NCBI GenBank assembly: GCA_964408805.1
Contig: CAYPAV010000031.1
Span: forward strand, 1 to 37,593
Direction: 5' to 3'
Length of the DNA stretch: 37,593 nucleotides
Origin: CAYPAV01 sp964408805
GTDB lineage: Bacteria > Pseudomonadota > Alphaproteobacteria > UBA8366
This document shows, piece by piece, positions 33,374-37,593 of this stretch. A program made the position numbers and the translations under genes. A model generated the notes under the pieces. It was given only the letters and a program-made list of their open reading frames with translations. It did no database searches and was not told where the DNA came from. How positions within the stretch are numbered: position 1 is the stretch's first letter; each line of letters begins with the position of its first letter.

Positions 33374-34390
33374 CTAAAGCCGATAAACCGCTGTCGCCGT
33401 ATCGTGGTAGAGCTTTCGTTTCTCGTCCGCCGAGTAGTCGGCGGTCAGCCGCTTGAAGCTGTTCCAGAGCACGTTGTAACCGCAACTCACCTTGTCGACC
33501 GGATAGTTCGATTCGAACATACAGCGATCAGGCCCGAATTTCTCGATGGCGTATTCGAGATAGGGGCGCGTTGCCTCCGCCAGCGCCTCCGAGGTCGGCG
33601 GCCGGTCTTGCTCGTGCCAGCCGAAGCCGAGGTAGAGCATGTTGAGACCGCCGAGCTTGGCGACGACGTTGTCGCAGGCCGCGAGGTCCGCGACCGATTT
33701 CTTCCAATCCTCCAGCACCTCGTCCCGCCGGCCGGCATAGGATCCCAAGCCGAGCGGCGCGCCCAGATGATTGAACACGATCCGCAGGTTCGGCATCGCC
33801 CGCGCAAGATCGGCCAGCTCCGGGATTTGCGGGTGATAGCACCAGCCCTCCATGCTGAGATCGTATTTCGACAACTGAGCGACTCCCTCGCGATAGGCGG
33901 CATCGAGGAAGAGATGCGGTTTCGGACTGGTCCGATTGTTGGGGACCTCCGGGCTCGCGTCCCAGGTGACGCCAAGGCGAATCCCCCGAAAGCGCCCGCC
34001 GCCGGCCTGGATGTGTCCTTCGAGCGCGGCCGCCACCTCGGCCCCTTGGGTGAAATCCACGGAGCCGATGATCCCGGCCGCAACCCGGGTCTTGCCGTAT
34101 TTTCCCGAAGCACTTAGCGCCGCCTGCCCAACGACGAATTCCGTCTCGCCGACGGGGCGCATGATTTCCGGGCCTTCCGCCCGGTAGGCGCAGCCGCATT
34201 TGATGAAGACGGACGAGACGATGTTGTGGCCGGTCTCGGTATCGGCCACGTATTCCTCCAATAGATAGCGGGGCTCGACCTGGCTGTCGCGATGGTCCCA
34301 CAGATGATGATGGGGATCGCAGATCGGCAGGTCGGGTTCCAGCGTCTCTTCTTGCACGAGTTCGAGCCAGTCTTGTGTCGTCGCCACCAT
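33374..34390 (-). CDS. COG3618-type amidohydrolase, copy C
   Basis: 338 aa, GGGAGA 6 bases before the ATG. TIM-barrel amidohydrolase-2 (PF04909) protein of the predicted lactonase/metal-dependent hydrolase group: N-terminal metal motif CDPHHHLWD (24-32), GGGRFRGIR (129-137), FNHLGAPLG (203-211) and DRCMFESNYPVDK (292-304), whose Glu/Asp region closes the active site. It aligns without gaps to copy B along its length. Third gene of a tandem triplet (15-base gap to copy B). Family members open lactones (fucono-, 2-pyrone-dicarboxylate type) or hydrolyse amides. Confidence 0.92.
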   Translation of the reverse strand: MVATTQDWLELVQEETLEPDLPICDPHHHLWDHRDSQVEPRYLLEEYVADTETGHNIVSSVFIKCGCAYRAEGPEIMRPVGETEFVVGQAALSASGKYGKTRVAAGIIGSVDFTQGAEVAAALEGHIQAGGGRFRGIRLGVTWDASPEVPNNRTSPKPHLFLDAAYREGVAQLSKYDLSMEGWCYHPQIPELADLARAMPNLRIVFNHLGAPLGLGSYAGRRDEVLEDWKKSVADLAACDNVVAKLGGLNMLYLGFGWHEQDRPPTSEALAEATRPYLEYAIEKFGPDRCMFESNYPVDKVSCGYNVLWNSFKRLTADYSADEKRKLYHDTATAVYRL

Positions 34391-34405
34391 CGAACGTCTC
34401 CCTCT

Positions 34406-35422
34406 CTAGAGCCGGTAGGTCCGGACCGCGTTGTCGTGATAAAGCTTCCGTTTCTCGTCGGCCGAATAGTCTTTCGTCAGCCGTTTGAAGGAATTCCAAA
34501 GCACGTTGTAGCCACAGCTCTCCTTATCGACCGGAAAGTTCGACTCGAAGAGACAGCGATCGACCCCGAACTGCTCGAGCGTGTAATCGTAATAGCGCCG
34601 GGTCGCTTCGCATAGTTCCTCGGACCCGGGCGGCCGGGCGCGCTCGTGCCAGCCGAAGCCGTTCAAGACCATGTTGATGCCGCCGAGCTTGGCCACCACG
34701 TTGTCCGACTTCGCCAATTCGGCGATGTCCTTTCGCCAGACCTCGAAGACCTCGTCCTCCCGGCCCGCATAGGGGCCGATGCCGAGCGGACCGCCGAAAT
34801 GATCGAGGATGACGGTGGTATTCGGAATGGTTTGCACGAATTCGGTCAGCTCCGGGATTTGCGGGTGATAGCACCAAGCCTCGAAGCTGAGGTCGAATTG
34901 CGCGAGTTGCGCGGCACCCTCGCGATAATTCGGATCGAGATAAAGATGAGGCGGCCGGGGTCCGCGCCCATTCGGCACATCGTCGCTGGCATCCCAGGTA
35001 ACCCCATGGCGAATGCCGCGGAAGCGTCCGCCGCCAAGCTCGACATGCCTTTCCAGGACCGGCCGGACCGCCTCGCCGGTCGTGAAATCGACGGTGCCGA
35101 CGATGCCGGCCGCGACCCGGCAATCCCCGTAGAGGCCGGACGCACTCGCCGCCGCGATCCCGTTCACGAATTCGGTCTCCCCGATATAGCGCATGTCCTC
35201 GGGACCGTCCGCCTTCCACATGGCGCCGCATTCGATGAAGACGGTGGAGACGATGTTGTGGCCCGTATTGGTGTCGGCCAGGATCTCGTCGATGAGATAA
35301 CGCGGCTCCACCCGTTCACTCCGGAAATCCCAGAGATGATGATGCGGGTCGCAGATCGGCAAAGCCGGCTCCAGCACCTCTTCCTCGACCTGGTCCAGCC
35401 ATGCCTGATTCATCGCCACCAT
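34406..35422 (-). CDS. COG3618-type amidohydrolase, copy B
   Basis: 338 aa from the ATG at 35422 (GGGAGA 7 bases upstream); the open frame continues to 35494 but that part overlaps the next gene's end and has no site. Same motifs as its neighbours: CDPHHHLWD, GGGRFRGIRHGVTWDAS, LDHFGGPLGIGPYAG, DRCLFESNFPVDK and the shared C-terminus NVLWNSFKRLT...DEKRKLYHDNAVRTYRL. The C-terminal 12 residues equal those of copy A, so these two may be the closer pair or partly homogenised. Middle gene of the triplet. Confidence 0.92.
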   Translation of the reverse strand: MVAMNQAWLDQVEEEVLEPALPICDPHHHLWDFRSERVEPRYLIDEILADTNTGHNIVSTVFIECGAMWKADGPEDMRYIGETEFVNGIAAASASGLYGDCRVAAGIVGTVDFTTGEAVRPVLERHVELGGGRFRGIRHGVTWDASDDVPNGRGPRPPHLYLDPNYREGAAQLAQFDLSFEAWCYHPQIPELTEFVQTIPNTTVILDHFGGPLGIGPYAGREDEVFEVWRKDIAELAKSDNVVAKLGGINMVLNGFGWHERARPPGSEELCEATRRYYDYTLEQFGVDRCLFESNFPVDKESCGYNVLWNSFKRLTKDYSADEKRKLYHDNAVRTYRL

Positions 35423-35438
35423 GTTTATGTCTCCCGTA

Positions 35439-36452
35439 TTAGAGCCTGTAGGTCCGGACCGCGTTGTCGTGATAGAGCTTCCGTTTTTCGTCAACCGAAT
35501 AGTCGGCGGTCATGCGCTTGAAGGAATTCCAAAGGACGTTGTAGCTGGCACTGGCCCTGTCGACCGGGAAGTTCGATTCGAAGAGGCAGCGCTCGACGCC
35601 GAATTGCTCGAGGCAATGCTCGTAATAGGGCCGGGTCGCCGCCGCGAGCGCCTCGCTCGTCGGTGGCCGTTCCCCTTTGTGCCAGCCGAAGCCATTGACC
35701 TTCATGGCCAGCCCGCCGAGCTTGGCGACGACGTTTTCGCAAGTTGCCAGTTCGGCGATGGCGGGACGCCATTCGCCCATCACCTCGTCCCGCTTGCCGG
35801 CATAGGGACCAATCCCGAGCGGTCCGCCGAAATGGTTGAGGATGATGGTGGTGTCGGGAAAGGCCCGCGCGAGATCGGTCAGATCGGCAATCTGGGGGTG
35901 AAAGATCCAGCCCTCGAAGCTGAGATCCTGCTTGGCGAGTTCGGCAAATCCCTCGCGGAACTTTGGCTCCGCCAACAGGTGTCGCGTCGGGTTGGTATGG
36001 GAATTCCGGACCGCGTCGCTGGCGTCCCAGCTGGCAGCGTGGCGAATGCCACGAAAGCGCCCGCCGCCGGCCTGGATATGGGCGGCCAACACCTCCGCGA
36101 CCCGGCTTCCCAGCGTCAAATCGGCGAGCCCGACGATTCCGGCTGCGACCCGAGCGGGGCCGTAGAGGCCCGACGCACTCATCGCCGCGACGCCGTTCAC
36201 GAACTCGGTCTCGCCGACCGGCCGCATCTCGACCGGCCCCGATGTCCGGTACATCGACGTGCACTCGATGAAGACCGTCGAGACCACATTATGACCGCTG
36301 CTGATGTCCGCCAGGATATCGTCCAGCAGATAGGGCTCGGCACCCGGTATGTTCCTGAAATCCCAAAGATGATGGTGCGGATCGCAGATCGGGAGGTCGG
36401 GCTCCAGCGTCTCTTCCGTCACCAGATCGAGCCATTCTTGATTCTTCGCCAT
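35439..36452 (-). CDS. COG3618-type amidohydrolase, copy A
   Basis: 337 aa from the ATG at 36452, GGGAAG 5 bases upstream; the frame is open much further (to 36872) but that stretch runs into the divergent transporter. Motifs CDPHHHLWD, GGGRFRGIRHAASWDAS, LNHFGGPLGIGPYAGKRDEV and ERCLFESNFPVDR. First gene of the run A, B, C and probably BVMO 2. Gene A differs most at 34-45 and 150-165, loops that border the barrel mouth in this family. It is divergent from an MFS transporter across 181 bases, so uptake and hydrolysis may be co-regulated. Confidence 0.92.
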   Translation of the reverse strand: MAKNQEWLDLVTEETLEPDLPICDPHHHLWDFRNIPGAEPYLLDDILADISSGHNVVSTVFIECTSMYRTSGPVEMRPVGETEFVNGVAAMSASGLYGPARVAAGIVGLADLTLGSRVAEVLAAHIQAGGGRFRGIRHAASWDASDAVRNSHTNPTRHLLAEPKFREGFAELAKQDLSFEGWIFHPQIADLTDLARAFPDTTIILNHFGGPLGIGPYAGKRDEVMGEWRPAIAELATCENVVAKLGGLAMKVNGFGWHKGERPPTSEALAAATRPYYEHCLEQFGVERCLFESNFPVDRASASYNVLWNSFKRMTADYSVDEKRKLYHDNAVRTYRL

Positions 36453-36633
36453 TGAGACTTCCCTTTTTCCCGCAATTGCGGCCGAGCCGAGAGCGCCGGG
36501 CACCGCAGAATAAACTGTTTCGATTCGGCAGGCAGAACAGCACCCGTGACGCCTTGGCACGGAGGCGTTAGAGTGCGCCCGCTTCGCCAAATGCGGGGCA
36601 AGGACCGCCACCCCGACACCGCGCGAAACCCTC

Positions 36634-37593
36634 ATGACCGATACCCGCCGCGATCCGACGCGCAAGAACGTCTTGATGCTTGCCATCTGCCAGGCTCTGG
36701 CGATGAGCGGCTCATCGTTGGTCATGACGGTCTCGGCGCTTGCCGGGTACATGATCGCGGAAGACAAGAGCCTGGCGACCCTGCCGATGGCCTGCCAGTT
36801 CCTGGCGACGATGCTCAGCACCATCCCGGCCTCCCTTCTGATGCGGCGCGTCGGCCGGCGCGCCGGTTTCACATTCGGCCAACTCTTCGGACTGGCGGGT
36901 GCGGCGGTTTCGTCCTTCGCGGTCTTCCATGGGAACTTCGAACTGCTGATCTTCGGGGCCTTCCTGCTCGGGATTCACAACGCCTTTTGGCAGTACTACC
37001 GCTTCGCCGCCGCCGACACAGCGAGCGAGGCCTTTCGCGCCCGGGCGATATCCTATGTGCTAGCGGGTGGCGTGATCGCTGCGGTGGTCGGCCCCGAACT
37101 CTCGAAACTCAGCGTCGATTTTTTTGCACCCGTGCGCTTCGCCGGCGGCTACGCGGCGGTGGTGTTCCTGATCCTACTGGCGGTCGTCCTGCTGCAGTTC
37201 ATCGATATCCCGAAACCGTCCCGCGAAGACTCCCGCGGCGGCCGGCCGCTCTCGGAGATCGCCCGTCAGCCGGCCTTCGTCGTTGCCGTCCTCGCCGCCA
37301 TGCTGGGCTATGGAGTGATGAACCTGGTGATGACGGCGACCCCGCTTGCCATGGCCGCCTGCAGTCATGGCTTCGAGGACACCGCCTTCGTCATCGAATG
37401 GCACATCCTGGGAATGTTCGCGCCGAGCTTTTTCACCGGCCACCTGATCAAGCGGTTCGGCGCTCTCAACATCATCACCACCGGCATCGTGATCATGTTC
37501 GCCTGCCTTGCGGTCCATCTCAGCGGCATCGGGCTTTGGCAGTTTTGGGCGGGGCTGGTGCTGCTGGGGGTCGGTTGGAACTTCATGTTCGTC
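36634..37593 (+). CDS. MFS transporter, truncated by the window end
   Basis: 320 codons from the ATG at 36634 with no stop before the window ends. Alternating hydrophobic segments (about ten seen), and the MFS loop 2-3 motif region SLLMRRVGRRAGFTFGQLFG with the basic RRVGRR turn. The GHLIKRFGALNI segment in the second half repeats that motif, as expected for a 12-helix major facilitator. No good ribosome site precedes the ATG. Direction and substrate are unknown; being divergent from three amidohydrolases, it may import their substrate or export a product. Confidence 0.88.
   Translation, partial: MTDTRRDPTRKNVLMLAICQALAMSGSSLVMTVSALAGYMIAEDKSLATLPMACQFLATMLSTIPASLLMRRVGRRAGFTFGQLFGLAGAAVSSFAVFHGNFELLIFGAFLLGIHNAFWQYYRFAAADTASEAFRARAISYVLAGGVIAAVVGPELSKLSVDFFAPVRFAGGYAAVVFLILLAVVLLQFIDIPKPSREDSRGGRPLSEIARQPAFVVAVLAAMLGYGVMNLVMTATPLAMAACSHGFEDTAFVIEWHILGMFAPSFFTGHLIKRFGALNIITTGIVIMFACLAVHLSGIGLWQFWAGLVLLGVGWNFMFV

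Noticed and set aside
30376..33456. An open plus-strand frame of about 1000 codons covering the permease and the BVMO 2 region
   Set aside because: It is out of frame with the permease and antisense to BVMO 2; the product is Arg/His/Asp-rich low-complexity sequence of the kind given by high-GC codon bias, with no domain.
36555..36580. Possible sigma-54 promoter (TGGCACG) before the MFS gene
   Set aside because: The GC doublet expected at the -12 element, ten bases after the GG, is TT, so the required spacing fails.
1..37593. CRISPR arrays, tRNA or rRNA genes, insertion sequences, prophage or toxin-antitoxin modules
   Set aside because: No regularly spaced repeats, cloverleaf-like sequences, transposase or phage domains were seen on either strand; this is by eye only.

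Overview
High-GC (roughly 60-65% by eye), densely coded bacterial DNA with strong Shine-Dalgarno sites. The gene families (class III cyclase with TolB-like and TPR domains, DUF1028, COG3618 amidohydrolases, LLM flavoenzymes, LivM-type permease) fit an environmental Alphaproteobacterium of Rhodospirillales type. That placement is inference; no rRNA, tRNA or phylogenetic marker lies in the window. I call 34 intact or partial protein genes and one gene broken by a stop codon. No gene-free stretch exceeds about 260 bases. I saw no CRISPR array, tRNA, insertion sequence or phage gene.

Layout. 0.1-4.7 kb: an exported caspase-like protein with a C-terminal SUMF1/FGE-like domain, a Baeyer-Villiger-type monooxygenase (BVMO), and an AT-richer DUF4352-like gene with an in-frame TAA. 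4.9-8.5 kb: an SDR, then CMD-like, GNAT and UbiD-family genes on the minus strand, and a small coiled-coil protein. 8.7-13.7 kb: a cytosolic formylglycine-type sulfatase convergent with a tight operon of a 2-hydroxyacid dehydrogenase, DUF1028 and a gamma-glutamyltranspeptidase family protein. 14-19.5 kb: two luciferase-like monooxygenases plus a large amidohydrolase, then an adenylate cyclase/TolB/TPR regulator. 19.5-25.1 kb: two tandem TauD-type dioxygenases and a degenerate SDR on one strand, divergent from an acyl-CoA ligase, VOC protein and cupin whose coding ends overlap. 25.1-31.6 kb: SDR and F420/flavin LLM genes, a lone receiver, a hot-dog thioesterase, then a beta-propeller lactonase, VOC, class V aminotransferase and an orphan LivM-like permease. 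31.6-37.6 kb: a second BVMO, three tandem COG3618 amidohydrolases and a divergent MFS transporter cut by the window end.

Together the window reads as an accessory catabolic region. Oxygenases (two BVMO, three LLM, two TauD), three SDRs, a CoA ligase, a thioesterase, a lactonase, four amidohydrolases, a sulfatase and a UbiD decarboxylase could oxidise, activate, open and hydrolyse diverse small organic molecules. No substrate can be named from sequence. The most system-like and least explained unit is the divergent locus at 19497-25086: paired Fe(II)/2-oxoglutarate dioxygenases plus an SDR lacking the catalytic Tyr/Lys, facing a coupled ligase-VOC-cupin operon across a 135-bp gap that holds a perfect 16-bp palindrome.
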